Shown in pieces: positions 17,786 through 26,971 of a DNA stretch of 53,515 nucleotides. The stretch comes from SAR324 cluster bacterium (lineage in GTDB: Bacteria > SAR324 > XYD2-FULL-50-16 > HCM1): contig PUHO01000012.1 of the NCBI GenBank assembly GCA_002995645.1, positions 1-53,515 of the forward strand. The letters run 5' to 3'. Positions within the stretch are counted from its first letter, which is position 1. Each line of letters opens with the position of its first letter. The position numbers were made by a program, and so were the translations under genes. Under the pieces are notes generated by a model. That model searched no databases. It saw only the letters and a program-made list of their open reading frames with translations, and was not told the origin of the DNA.

Positions 17786-18390
17786 TCATTAGTCGCTAAA
17801 AAATCACACCTTTCATTTTCACTATGCCCGGCATGTCCTTTGACCCAATGCCACATTATAACCCGCTGGCTAGCTTCTTTGTCTAAAGTTTGCCATAAGT
17901 CTTGGTTTAATACCGGCTTGCCGTCTGCTTTTTTCCAATTTTTCGCCTTCCACCCTTTTAACCACGTTTTCATACCGTTAACAACGTATTGACTATCTGT
18001 TGTAACACTAACGCGAATATTAACAGGTAATGACTGTAATGCTTGGATTACCGCCATCATTTCCATTTGATTATTTGTTGTTTGCTTTTGAAAACCGCTA
18101 AGTTCTTTTCGCTCTCCTTCATAATCAATAACAGCGCCCCAACCACCAATACCGGGATTACCACTACAAGCGCCGTCTGTCCAAACTTGGGCTTCTTGCG
18201 AAGAAGACTTACGCGGCGACGTTGTTGCTAATGTGTTAACTACCTGATTATCTTGCCTATGAACAGACGGAAAATGAGTTAACGCCTCTTCTAGATTCTG
18301 CACAACCTCTCTATAAGAAAAAGGCTTGCTTGTTTGTAATAACTTTTGTAATTGCGTATTTAAACTAAGGGCTCGTTCTTTATCTGTCAT
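17764..18390 (-). CDS. rnhA: Ribonuclease HI with an N-terminal extension
   Basis: 208 residues, about 50-60 longer than E. coli RNase HI. The catalytic domain starts near residue 66: D72 (VWTDGACSGNPGIGGWG), E110 (NNQMEMMAV), D132 (TTDSQYVVNG), H186 (KGHAGH) and D196 (NERCD), so all active-site residues are present. The first 65 residues are not the usual aromatic hybrid-binding domain; they look helical followed by a Ser/Thr/Gln linker. It degrades RNA in RNA-DNA hybrids. ATG overlaps the proA stop by 4 bp. Last gene of the trpB operon. Confidence 0.93.
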   Translation of the reverse strand: MTDKERALSLNTQLQKLLQTSKPFSYREVVQNLEEALTHFPSVHRQDNQVVNTLATTSPRKSSSQEAQVWTDGACSGNPGIGGWGAVIDYEGERKELSGFQKQTTNNQMEMMAVIQALQSLPVNIRVSVTTDSQYVVNGMKTWLKGWKAKNWKKADGKPVLNQDLWQTLDKEASQRVIMWHWVKGHAGHSENERCDFLATNEIEKHRV

Positions 18391-19706
18391 TTGTTTTTCG
18401 TTTGTATTAGTTTATGTGTATATTGCCTTTTGCCTTCTGTAAAAGCCGAACGGATATCCCCGTTGCCTTTTAACTTATATTTATAAATAACCATACCTTC
18501 TAAGCCAACAGGACCGCGCGCATGCGTTTTGCTTGTGCTAATGCCTACTTCCGCACCTAAGCCAAATACGTAACCGTCAGAGAAACGAGTAGAAACATTA
18601 TGAAAAACACACGCTGAATCAACAAGCTGAAAAAAAGTATCTGCCGTTGCTTGTTGCGTTGTCATAATAGAGTCCGTATGATGCGATCCATATTCGTTAA
18701 TATGCTTTATTGCTTGATCTAGTGAATCAATAACTTTAATAGCAATTTGTAAATCACTATACTCAGTCTGCCAATCTTCGTCTGTTGCAAGCAAAGCTTG
18801 CTTACCGTAGATATGCATACTAGCTTGATCTAAACGTAGTTCTACTTGCTTTTGCGCTAGTGTTTCGCATAAAGAAGGAAGTACGGCTTGTGCTATATCT
18901 TTATGTAGTAACACGGTCTCCACAGCATTACAAGCTGCCGGATAATCTGTTTTAGCATCGCAAATAACGTCTATTGCTTGCTTAATATCTGCCTCTTTAT
19001 CAACATAAATATGACAAATACCGGACGCATGCCCTAAAACAGGAATATTAGTATTAGATTGAATATAACTTACAAATTGATTACTACCTCTTGGGATAAT
19101 TAAATCAATAAAATTATCACAATGTAACAACGCTGCAACGCTTTCTCTTGTTTCCAATAAATGAACCGCCCCTTGTAGATCGTATTGAGTTAAAACTTCT
19201 TGGATTAAATCAAATAAGATACGATTACTATAAGCCGCCTCACTTCCGCCTTTTAATAAAACGGCATTACCTGATTTAATAGCAAGCGCTACGATTTGAA
19301 CGACAACTTCCGGGCGACTTTCAAAAATAACGCCAATAGCACCAATAGGACAGCTATATCTATATAAATTCAACTCGGGACTTAACTCCATTGCCCATTC
19401 TTGTTGATTAATAGGGTCTTCTTGCTTTGCTACTTCTTCAAGGTATACTGCTAATTGATCTGCTTTTTTCTCATTTAAACATAACCGATCATATAAAGTT
19501 TTACTTAACTTACCTTGCTTAACGTCTGCTAAAGCTTTTGTTTGATCTTTCGCATTCTCTTTTAAAATGAAACTTTGCTTTGCTTTCAAATGGGAAGCAA
19601 TCGCTAATAAAATTTCATTACGTTGTTCCTTATTTAACTGAGCTAAAGTCAATGACGTTTGTTTTGCTTCTTGTGCAAACTTAGTAACTTGTTCTTGTAC
19701 GTTCAT
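18387..19706 (-). CDS. proA: Gamma-glutamyl phosphate reductase
   Basis: 439 residues, NADPH-dependent aldehyde dehydrogenase-fold enzyme of proline biosynthesis. Recognisable segments are CPIGAIGVIFESRPEV, LKGGSEA, LIIPRGSNQFV, GHASGICHIYVD, the catalytic Cys C259 in YPAACNAVET, and HNVSTRFSDGYVFGLGAEVGISTSK near the C-terminus, ending in RGPVGLEGM. No proB or proC is adjacent in this window. Separated by 17 nt from yjbQ. Confidence 0.95.
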   Translation of the reverse strand: MNVQEQVTKFAQEAKQTSLTLAQLNKEQRNEILLAIASHLKAKQSFILKENAKDQTKALADVKQGKLSKTLYDRLCLNEKKADQLAVYLEEVAKQEDPINQQEWAMELSPELNLYRYSCPIGAIGVIFESRPEVVVQIVALAIKSGNAVLLKGGSEAAYSNRILFDLIQEVLTQYDLQGAVHLLETRESVAALLHCDNFIDLIIPRGSNQFVSYIQSNTNIPVLGHASGICHIYVDKEADIKQAIDVICDAKTDYPAACNAVETVLLHKDIAQAVLPSLCETLAQKQVELRLDQASMHIYGKQALLATDEDWQTEYSDLQIAIKVIDSLDQAIKHINEYGSHHTDSIMTTQQATADTFFQLVDSACVFHNVSTRFSDGYVFGLGAEVGISTSKTHARGPVGLEGMVIYKYKLKGNGDIRSAFTEGKRQYTHKLIQTKNK

Positions 19707-19723
19707 ATTGTTTCCTTTTCCAT

Positions 19724-20119
19724 TTAAGAGACGCTTATAATAATATTCCTTGTTCTTGGTCCGTCAAATTCAACAAGATAAATACCTTGCCAACAACCTA
19801 AAGCGAGTTGCCCGTCTATAAGGGGAACGCTCACACTAAAGCCAAGTAAACTACTTTTTAAATGAGCCGCGCTATTACCTTCGCCGTGTCTATCTTGTTT
19901 ATCATATACCGGAATAAACTGGGATAATCTACGTAGTAAATCAGATTGTACAGACGGATCTGCATTTTCATTAATTGTTAATCCACATGTTGTATGTTGT
20001 GTGAATATATGTAATATACCTTCTTGCCGGTTTTCTTTTATACAAAACTCGTTTGCTATATTCGTAATATTAACAAAAGACTCGGTTTGCGGCGTTTTTA
20101 TTTGTACAATATTTGTCAT
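19724..20119 (-). CDS. YjbQ/UPF0047 family protein
   Basis: 131 residues. The family core is clear: IFTQHTTCGLTINENADPSV, HLKSSLLG, GQLALGCWQGIYLVEFDGPR. Members form trimers with conserved His/Glu around a metal-like site; low thiamine-phosphate synthase activity has been reported for E. coli YjbQ, but the physiological role is uncertain. ATG overlaps the adenylate cyclase stop by 4 bp, so it is translationally coupled to it. Confidence 0.9.
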   Translation of the reverse strand: MTNIVQIKTPQTESFVNITNIANEFCIKENRQEGILHIFTQHTTCGLTINENADPSVQSDLLRRLSQFIPVYDKQDRHGEGNSAAHLKSSLLGFSVSVPLIDGQLALGCWQGIYLVEFDGPRTRNIIISVS

Positions 20120-22917
20120 ATAATAAACCTTTCTTTAAATTTGTTATAAAACAAATCATTTAAATCAGTTTCTTTTTTCATAAACTGACCAATCGAATGG
20201 ATCGTATGCAAACTATTCACATTAACCCAAAAATGAATAGCATTTATATTTTCTTCTTGAATATAAAAATGTTGGCTTTCTAAAAAATTAACAATCGTTA
20301 AAAATATTTGTTCTTCTTCAAAAATAGAAGCTTTACCATAATAATAGGTAGCCGCATTTTTCTTTATTTCAGGATGATCAAAATTATCAATACGCCAAAC
20401 TTTCAAGTTATCTCTATACAAAATAGATAAACGACCGTATTCAAGTAAATTAAGGCAAATTAAAATTTCTGTAATTTCCCTTGGCTTAGTAATACAATCA
20501 CGATAATCATACGTTTGCGGTGGAAAAATAGAATAAATCAAGCGTACTAAACGAACAACGCCGTCAGGACGAACAAAGCTCCATTCGTCTGCTTGTTCCG
20601 CCTTTGTTTCTGAAACGGAAAATTCAACGCTAGTATGTCTTTCACGTAACGTATTTTGATTATATATGCCATAGTAATTATTTTTAATACAATGGGCTAA
20701 ACCGTGTAAAAAACTTGTATGTTCAAATAAAGTAACTTGATCAGGTAATAAATTAAGTGTTGCCGCTTCTTTTTCAGAATGCACCACACCTATTTTTTGT
20801 AAGGCACGAAAAATCCATTTTTTACTGAAATTATTATAGGCAATTTGTAGCTTTCCTCTTGGAACTTGTAAGTGATTTAAAATACCTTTTTGTATAATAT
20901 TAGGTTCTGAATCAAAATATTGCTTATAATAATAGTACCAAATACGAAACTCATCTGCATTAGATCGTGTGTTAAAATCCAATTTTTTTGCAATAATATT
21001 AACACGTTGCACCGTATTTTTAAAAAGCTGCTTTAACTGCTTTTCAAAACGAATTAACATGCTCACACTGCCGCTATAGATCATTATTAATTGACGCCTA
21101 CTTGCCCCGGGAAACGCTCTATTAAGAAAAGCAACAAGTTGGTCTCCTCTTTCTGTATGAATCCCTTCCTCTGCTTCAGCAAATACGTCTGATATACCGG
21201 CATGTAAAGCAAAACACAAATCCAGTGCATAAGAAAGCGCTTCTTTTTCTTTTTGCGATATAGCTTTGTATCTATTTGCATAAAAAACTTTTAGCGCTTT
21301 ATAACGAAGCCACCAAGGATCTTGTATTAAAAAAGGGAATAGCTGTTCCATTTCCCTAATACCGGCTAAAGAAAAACCTTTATTTTGTTTACTCTCCATT
21401 TCTTCAACAGAGAAATACGTAGCGCTTGTATGACGTGTTTTACCGAAAGCTTGTTCTTGGCTAAAATTGGCAAGGAAGTTTAGTTCTCCACTTTGCGAAA
21501 AATCCCTCTCTACAATTGAATCTTCCGAATCATAGTAATGCGGATTTTTAATAAGTTCTATAATCGAACAATTATCTTTTGGAAATAAAAGCATTTCAAA
21601 ACGTAATAAATTTAAAAATGCTTTAGGCAAGTTCCCGCTAGCCGCCTTAAAAGCTTCCCAATACATCGCGCCTATATGTTCTATAACGTATTTAGTAGAA
21701 AGCGGTTCTACATGCCCTAAATCAACGATTCTAGACAAATAAGGATTATAAAGCTTAGTAATTTGAAAACGTATATATTGTACTGTCGTTTCATATTGCT
21801 TAGCATTCGTTGCTATTTTATTAGAAAATAAGTAATGTAGCGGAACGGCGTTAGTAAGTTGTATTCCCGGCAAAAGTAGTTCATAGTTCAAAATGCGCTC
21901 GTAAGCAGAACCGGACGACTCTTTTGTTTCTATTGTATTGCCATGAATACCTTGCCTATATAAATAGGTAGGATAAACAAAAAAATGAATTTCTATAGAA
22001 GGATACTTTACAGCAAGGTATTTCTCTATACGTTTTGCCTTATGAAAAAGACGCTTATCTAGTTCTTTATTTTGTGGAAATAAAATATTCTTTTCATATA
22101 AGCTAACTAAATTCAACATTTGAAGTAATAAACTTTGTATATTACTAATATTTTGAAACGCTTCTTTTAAAAATTGCCTATCAGGCTGAATTAAAGTCTT
22201 ATATATTTTATAAAATTTCTTTTGTAAGAAAGTTTCCGCGTCTTTACGAACGGTATGCAAGACGTTTCTCTTATGAGCGTCTTCACTTCTTCGCGTTTGT
22301 TTTTGAATGGATCTTTCTAAGATTTCTTTAGCATAAAAGTCTACTAAGCGATTATAATAGGTTTTAATATGCGTATCGTCCATTTGGCTATCAGAAAAGA
22401 TAAAATGATTTACATCGTATTGTATTTGCAAATCTAAATCAGAATCTTTTTTTTGTCCTATTGTGCCAACTGAACCAAGAGACGCTATAGAAGAGATGCA
22501 GCTATCTTTTGCCTTTGGTAATTCTTGCATAAAAAAATTATCTTTAACAAAAGAATAAAAAGCATCGTGTATTTCTTCCGGTAATCTTTCAATTCCAATT
22601 ACACCGTTAGGCGCGCCTTCCACATATAAATTAGCCGTTTTGTTTTTTATAACTTCTTCCATTCGCCCGGAAACTTTTTTTACTTGGGCTACTGTGAAAT
22701 TATGCCGACTAAAAAAAGGCAAATTAACATGAAAAAAGAATAAAGCTTCAAAAAACGCGGCTTTCATTTCTGGTGAGAAATTAGAAAACGCATATTTTAT
22801 ACGCTGATTATTCATATCTTGAAATTTTTTCAGTCCGGATTCGGCTTCTTCTTTTAAAGAATTTTGCAATTCTTTGCCAAGAGCTAAACGCTTCTTCAGT
22901 TCTGTAAAAAGAGACAT
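20116..22917 (-). CDS. Class I (CyaA-type) adenylate cyclase
   Basis: 933 residues. The nucleotidyltransferase signature of class I cyclases is present: LGSVGTIGQKKDSDLDLQI, with G147-S149 and the metal-binding S159-D160 to D162 pattern, matching MGSTSSVGQSCSSDLD of enterobacterial CyaA. A second conserved stretch, IGAMYWEAFKAASGNLPKAFLNLLRFEMLL (about 423-452), aligns with the [22 protein letters not shown] region of CyaA. The C-terminal half is not recognisably like E. coli's regulatory domain. Reaction: ATP to cAMP. It is unusual to find it inside a trpBA-yjbQ-proA-rnhA operon; no CRP gene is in the window. A catalytically similar but different nucleotidyltransferase activity is not excluded. 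Confidence 0.78.
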   Translation of the reverse strand: MSLFTELKKRLALGKELQNSLKEEAESGLKKFQDMNNQRIKYAFSNFSPEMKAAFFEALFFFHVNLPFFSRHNFTVAQVKKVSGRMEEVIKNKTANLYVEGAPNGVIGIERLPEEIHDAFYSFVKDNFFMQELPKAKDSCISSIASLGSVGTIGQKKDSDLDLQIQYDVNHFIFSDSQMDDTHIKTYYNRLVDFYAKEILERSIQKQTRRSEDAHKRNVLHTVRKDAETFLQKKFYKIYKTLIQPDRQFLKEAFQNISNIQSLLLQMLNLVSLYEKNILFPQNKELDKRLFHKAKRIEKYLAVKYPSIEIHFFVYPTYLYRQGIHGNTIETKESSGSAYERILNYELLLPGIQLTNAVPLHYLFSNKIATNAKQYETTVQYIRFQITKLYNPYLSRIVDLGHVEPLSTKYVIEHIGAMYWEAFKAASGNLPKAFLNLLRFEMLLFPKDNCSIIELIKNPHYYDSEDSIVERDFSQSGELNFLANFSQEQAFGKTRHTSATYFSVEEMESKQNKGFSLAGIREMEQLFPFLIQDPWWLRYKALKVFYANRYKAISQKEKEALSYALDLCFALHAGISDVFAEAEEGIHTERGDQLVAFLNRAFPGASRRQLIMIYSGSVSMLIRFEKQLKQLFKNTVQRVNIIAKKLDFNTRSNADEFRIWYYYYKQYFDSEPNIIQKGILNHLQVPRGKLQIAYNNFSKKWIFRALQKIGVVHSEKEAATLNLLPDQVTLFEHTSFLHGLAHCIKNNYYGIYNQNTLRERHTSVEFSVSETKAEQADEWSFVRPDGVVRLVRLIYSIFPPQTYDYRDCITKPREITEILICLNLLEYGRLSILYRDNLKVWRIDNFDHPEIKKNAATYYYGKASIFEEEQIFLTIVNFLESQHFYIQEENINAIHFWVNVNSLHTIHSIGQFMKKETDLNDLFYNKFKERFII

Positions 22918-22923
22918 AGTATT

Positions 22924-23706
22924 TTACTGCACTATACGTAGTGTGTATAAGTTTAATAAAAAAGATTTTACTCCTTCCACACCTCTTTCAAAATAAAGAT
23001 GTACTAGATAACTTCCAATAATGGCTATTTCTGCTTTATCTATAAGAAAAGCAACATCTTCTATAGATTGAATTCCAAAACCGATAGCAAGGGGAAGCGA
23101 CGTATATTGCTTATATTCTTGTATTCGTTGTTGCAATTCATGGTCAAACGTAGATTTTGTTCCTGTTATGCCTGTTCTTGCCATACAATAAACAAACGAT
23201 TCTAATTTATCTTGTAAAAAAAGTAACCTTTCTTGCGTATGTGTTGGCGTGAATATACATATATTTGATATGCCTTCTTTTTTTGCTGCTTCCGGAAGCT
23301 TCGTATCTTCATCTATAGGCAAATCCGGAATAATACAACCTGTTATTCCTATCTTCTTAGAATCGGCTATAAATTTTGCTTCGCCATATTTAAAAACAAC
23401 ATTGTAATAGGTCATCCATAAAAACGATATTGACGGAAAAGCTTTAATCGCTTTTTTCGCAAAAGCAAAGCAATCTTTAAGAGTCGTTCCATTTGTTAAA
23501 GATTGACTGTTGGCATTAGCCAGCGTCGGACCGTCTGCATAAGGCTCAGAAAAAGGAATTTGCATTTCAATCAATTCAATATCCGCTTCTTTCATCGCTT
23601 CTAGCATTTCCCAATTGGTTTCAAAAGAAGGATATCCTAAAATAATATGAGTCATTAAAAGAATTTTTTTCTTTTCCAAATTTTGCTTAATTTTAGCTTC
23701 TAACAC
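22924..23706 (-). CDS. trpA: Tryptophan synthase alpha subunit
   Basis: 260-residue TIM-barrel protein cleaving indole-3-glycerol phosphate. The catalytic pair is E47 (ELIEMQIPFSEP) and D58 (YADGP). Other family segments are GCIIPDLP, FTPTHTQERL (usually LAPTS) and ARTGITGTKS. GTG start at 23704-23706, with the ribosome site AAAGGAG placed inside the last codons of trpB; the two genes overlap by 14 bp. The phosphate-loop segment is somewhat divergent (IGFGIQSIEDV is normal, IIGSYLVHLYFE is less so). Confidence 0.92.
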   Translation of the reverse strand: MLEAKIKQNLEKKKILLMTHIILGYPSFETNWEMLEAMKEADIELIEMQIPFSEPYADGPTLANANSQSLTNGTTLKDCFAFAKKAIKAFPSISFLWMTYYNVVFKYGEAKFIADSKKIGITGCIIPDLPIDEDTKLPEAAKKEGISNICIFTPTHTQERLLFLQDKLESFVYCMARTGITGTKSTFDHELQQRIQEYKQYTSLPLAIGFGIQSIEDVAFLIDKAEIAIIGSYLVHLYFERGVEGVKSFLLNLYTLRIVQ

Positions 23707-24931
23707 TATACTCCTTTGCTTTATCTGTAATAAACTGCTCCCATTGTGAATCTTCTAGCGCTTCGGCAATATTAAAAATATCCTTATCGCCTCTACCGGA
23801 TAACGTAACTAAGAACACTTGATCTTTAGGGCTTTTTTTTGCTTCTTGAAAAGCAATCGCCAAAGCGTGCGCTGATTCCAGTGCGGCAATAATGCCTTCT
23901 TCTTTCATTAAAAGCCCAAGTGCTTGTAAAGTTTCTTCATCTGTAGCCGCTTCAAAACGAACTCGTTTTGTTTCGTGTAAATGAGCTAAAATAGGCGATA
24001 CGCCAATATAATCTAAACCGGAAGAAATAGAATAAGTAGACATCATTTGCCCTTCTTCATTTTGTAAAAACTTAGTTTTATATCCTTGGCAAACGCCAGT
24101 GGTAGCCGAAGGCAAAGCTAATCTTGCGGCATGTTGCCCTATACCTTTGCCTTTACCGCCTGCTTCAACGCCTATTAATTTAACTTGTTCGTTTTCTAAG
24201 TAATGGTAAAAACTACCAAGCGAATTAGACCCGCCGCCAACGCAAGCATATACTCGCGACGGCATACAATGAGCTATATCTTGTATTTGTTCTTTTGATT
24301 CTTGGCTAATCACAGATTGAAACCAAGTTACCATTTCCGGAAAAGGATGTGGTCCGCAAGCCGTACCAAGTACGTAATGTGTTGTTGCCATATTCTGACT
24401 CCAATCGCGAAACGCTTCGTTTAGTGCGTCTTTTAATGCTTTTGTTCCTACTTTAACAGGGATAACTTGCGCGCCTAGCTGTTCCATCCAAAAAACGTTA
24501 GTTCTTTGCCTTATATAGTCTTTTTCGCCCATATAAATACAACATTCCAACCCTAGCCTTGCCGCCATAACGGCAGTTGCAAAACCATGTTGCCCGGCAC
24601 CTGTTTCGGCTATCACTCTTTTCTTGCCCATATGTTTTACAAGCAAGCCTTGTCCAAGAACGTTATTAATTTTATGCGATCCTGTGTGGTTTAGATCTTC
24701 TCTTTTTAAGTAAATCTGGGCACCGCCAAGTATATTTGAAATTTTACTTAAATAAGTAATAGGGGAAGGACGTCCCGCATAGGTTTGCAATAAAGAGTAG
24801 TACTCTTGCCAAAAAGAAGCGTCACTTCGTATAGCTTGGTATGCTTTATTAAGTTCGCTAAATGTGCTTTGTAAAACTTCGGGGATAAACGCTCCGCCAT
24901 ACTCTCCAAAATAGCCTTCTTTTTTCATCAT
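23693..24931 (-). CDS. trpB: Tryptophan synthase beta subunit
   Basis: 412 residues. PLP lysine K87 in LNHTGSHKINN; ETGAGQHG, the RDW segment, GTACGPHPFP, the VGGGSNS phosphate cup and TGVCQGYKTKFLQ are as in classical TrpB1. Condenses indole with serine. No trpE, D, C or F is adjacent, so either those lie elsewhere or TrpAB works on scavenged indole or indole-glycerol phosphate. First gene of a six-gene operon (trpB-trpA-cyclase-yjbQ-proA-rnhA), with a good promoter at 24966-24994 and AAGGAA before the ATG. Confidence 0.96.
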   Translation of the reverse strand: MMKKEGYFGEYGGAFIPEVLQSTFSELNKAYQAIRSDASFWQEYYSLLQTYAGRPSPITYLSKISNILGGAQIYLKREDLNHTGSHKINNVLGQGLLVKHMGKKRVIAETGAGQHGFATAVMAARLGLECCIYMGEKDYIRQRTNVFWMEQLGAQVIPVKVGTKALKDALNEAFRDWSQNMATTHYVLGTACGPHPFPEMVTWFQSVISQESKEQIQDIAHCMPSRVYACVGGGSNSLGSFYHYLENEQVKLIGVEAGGKGKGIGQHAARLALPSATTGVCQGYKTKFLQNEEGQMMSTYSISSGLDYIGVSPILAHLHETKRVRFEAATDEETLQALGLLMKEEGIIAALESAHALAIAFQEAKKSPKDQVFLVTLSGRGDKDIFNIAEALEDSQWEQFITDKAKEYSVRS

Positions 24932-24965
24932 TCTTTTTCCTTAAATGTAATATAGTTGAGTATAT

Positions 24966-24994
24966 ATTATAAAGGATTTTAGCTAAATTAACAA
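24966..24994 (-). promoter_or_regulatory. Sigma-70 promoter of the trpB operon
   Basis: On the minus strand TTGTTA (24989-24994), a 17-nt spacer and a perfect TATAAT (24966-24971), giving a leader of about 28 nt before trpB. No leader peptide or attenuator fits in that space. Confidence 0.65.
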
Positions 24995-25036
24995 GACGTA
25001 ACGTTCATTATATATCACGTATTTAGTAACATTGCG

Positions 25037-26320
25037 TTACCATTGTTGTTTCCATTCCCCAAGTAAGTATAAACTTCCGGCAACAACAAGCAAATCATAT
25101 TGTTTATGTTTTGCTTCTTTCCATTCTTGTATAAAAGTTTTTGTTTTCTTTGGTTCATCAAAAGAAAAAGGCAGTTTTTCTAAACTTGCGCATAAAGTTT
25201 CTTTTTGGACAGCTTCTTTTGAATCTAATAAAACAGGTGCGAATTGGATTTGCAGATCGCCCCAATCATAATTACACGACCAAATATCTTTCCTTTCTAG
25301 CCAACTAACGGCAAACAGAATCGAATGTTTCACATGAAACATTTTTAAATGGTCTATTAAAGATTGCATACCGGCAACGTTATGTGCACCGTCTAGAAGC
25401 AGGTTAGGCAAAACGTATTCTAATCTTCCTTGCCATTTAATTTCTTGCAACGCTTGTTTCCTTGCTTGTTCGTTTATGAGTTCTTTTTTCTCATATAAAG
25501 TACAATAACAAGCTAAGGCAAGTTCTAGGTTTATAGCTTGCATTTTTCCTGCCAAATTAGGCTTGCTTACTTCTAAATCTTTTATTTGATACGCAGGGAA
25601 GTGAAATTTCCAATTTGTTGTGTCTAGGTGAAAATCTTTGCCAGCTCTATAGGCAGTCAGTTCATGTATGCTAATATAGCGATCTAAAAAAGCATCAAGA
25701 GACTTATCTTGCCTTGCTATCAGTAAAGGCGTATCTTTACGGTGAATAGCCAACTTTTCCACAGCTATTGTTTCTAGTGTATTACCTAAATAGGATTGAT
25801 GATCAAAGGAAATAGGCGTAATGGCAGTTAAAGCAGGAGAAGGAACAACATTAGTCGCGTCCCACCTTCCACCAACGCCGGTTTCTAGCAAAAGCCATTT
25901 TGCTTTTGTTTTATGTGCTAACCAAAAAGCAAGGGCAATACTAATCTCAAAAAAACTATATTGGTATTTAGTCCCTATAAAAGTTGCGTCTTTGTTTGTA
26001 TCGCCGATAATCTTACGAATAACTTCTAATCCTTCGTATAAAAGGGAATCTTTTACATCATGACGATTATAACGAAAACGTTCGTTATATTTTATTAAAT
26101 GAGGGGAGCTTGTAAAAAAAACAGAGTCGCCTTGTGCTAAAAGCAAGCTTTCTAGCATAGCTAAAGTAGAACCTTTACCATTTGTGCCAGCAACATGAAT
26201 AACATGTTTATGCTCTTGCAGTTTGTGCATAATATTAAGTAAGGTCACTATTGATTTCTTACTTGGGTTAACTATGCTTGCTTTACATTGGAACAATGCT
26301 TCCAAATACCGATTATTCAA
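25037..26320 (-). CDS. folC: Folylpolyglutamate synthase/dihydrofolate synthase (Mur ligase family)
   Basis: 427 residues. P-loop HVAGTNGKGSTLAMLESL (about 42-59), FTSSPHLIKYNERFR, LLETGVGGRWDATNVV, ITPISFDHQSYLGNT and LDGAHNVAGMQSL are characteristic of FolC, which adds glutamate to folates. The frame opens with TTG at 26318-26320; no strong ribosome site is seen. The next Met is residue 31, already close to the P-loop, so the TTG start is preferred. A parS-like palindrome is embedded at 25326-25341. It follows a tRNA-Leu gene on the same strand. Confidence 0.92.
   Translation of the reverse strand: MNNRYLEALFQCKASIVNPSKKSIVTLLNIMHKLQEHKHVIHVAGTNGKGSTLAMLESLLLAQGDSVFFTSSPHLIKYNERFRYNRHDVKDSLLYEGLEVIRKIIGDTNKDATFIGTKYQYSFFEISIALAFWLAHKTKAKWLLLETGVGGRWDATNVVPSPALTAITPISFDHQSYLGNTLETIAVEKLAIHRKDTPLLIARQDKSLDAFLDRYISIHELTAYRAGKDFHLDTTNWKFHFPAYQIKDLEVSKPNLAGKMQAINLELALACYCTLYEKKELINEQARKQALQEIKWQGRLEYVLPNLLLDGAHNVAGMQSLIDHLKMFHVKHSILFAVSWLERKDIWSCNYDWGDLQIQFAPVLLDSKEAVQKETLCASLEKLPFSFDEPKKTKTFIQEWKEAKHKQYDLLVVAGSLYLLGEWKQQW
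25326..25341. promoter_or_regulatory. parS site (ParB-binding palindrome)
   Basis: TGTTTCACATGAAACA differs from the widely conserved bacterial parS consensus TGTTTCACGTGAAACA at one central base; both 7-bp arms are perfect. Like many parS sites it is inside a coding gene (folC). It lies about 11 kb from dnaN/dnaA, as expected for origin-proximal chromosome partition sites. ParA and ParB genes are not in this window. Confidence 0.72.
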
Positions 26321-26353
26321 AGCTTAAAAGTAAAATAAAGGAATTTGAACTTG

Positions 26354-26437
26354 TACCGAGGGTCGGAATCGAACCGACACGATCTTGCGATCATTGGATT
26401 TTGAGTCCAACGCGTCTACCAGTTTCACCACCTCGGC
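26354..26437 (-). tRNA. tRNA-Leu (anticodon CAA)
   Basis: On the minus strand an 84-nt class II tRNA: acceptor GCCGAGG / CCTCGGT (G-T first pair), D-arm region TGGTGAAACTGGTAGACGCG, anticodon stem TTGGA / TCCAA around loop CTCAAAA (CAA at 34-36), a long variable arm TGATCGCAAGATCG, and T-arm GTCGG-TTCGATT-CCGAC. The discriminator is A. It is followed by CAA, so CCA is not encoded. It reads UUG codons. Located between folC and the HIT gene. Confidence 0.95.
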
Positions 26438-26505
26438 ACAAAATAAATAGAGTTTCGTTTAGTTATATAAAAAATATTATATTTTGTCAACTAAGCAAAT
26501 AAAAA

Positions 26506-26847
26506 TTAACCGGGAGGCCAATTTAAATTACGTCCGGCAAGTATATGCGCATGTATATGCCCGACTGTTTGACCGGCGCTTTCACCTGTATTAAAAACAA
26601 GTCTAAACGAATCGCCTGCTTCTTTTTTTGCGACTTCTTTAATAAATAAAAGAAACCTTCCCATTAAATCTTTATCTGCTTCTTGCACTTCTAAGATACT
26701 AGAAAAATGTTTTTTAGGAATACATAAAATATGTATAGGCGCTTCTGGCGCGATATCATAAAAGGCAATAAAATCTTCTGTTTGAGCAACAACTTTAGAT
26801 TCTATTTCGTTACTTGCAATTTTACAAAATAAACATGATTCTTTCAT
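26506..26847 (-). CDS. HIT family protein (HINT-type purine nucleoside phosphoramidase)
   Basis: 113 residues. N-terminal zinc-type CLFCKI, the central PIHILCIPKKH, and the histidine triad GHIHAHILAGR (H97, H99, H101) near the C-terminus, ending in WPPG, as in HINT/YcfF-type hydrolases of nucleotide phosphoramidates. AAGGAG precedes the ATG. Upstream of the tRNA on the same strand; divergent from dapD. Confidence 0.93.
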   Translation of the reverse strand: MKESCLFCKIASNEIESKVVAQTEDFIAFYDIAPEAPIHILCIPKKHFSSILEVQEADKDLMGRFLLFIKEVAKKEAGDSFRLVFNTGESAGQTVGHIHAHILAGRNLNWPPG

Positions 26848-26971
26848 TAAAAAACTCCTTGGAACGCTAGATCAACTAGTATTGTTTTTAATCATACTGT
26901 TAGTATAGCTAAAATAAAAAAAGAAATATATAAATAAAAATGAAAAATCAAACTAGCCTAGGTAAACAGTA

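Noticed and set aside
22942..22950. Perfect DnaA box (TTATACACA on the minus strand) in trpA
   Set aside because: A single isolated box in coding sequence, with no AT-rich unwinding region or further boxes nearby, is not enough to call an origin.
25026..25040. Inverted repeat GTAAC-ATTGC-GTTAC at the end of folC
   Set aside because: Short 5-bp arms and no T tract on the minus strand; neither a convincing terminator nor a supported operator.
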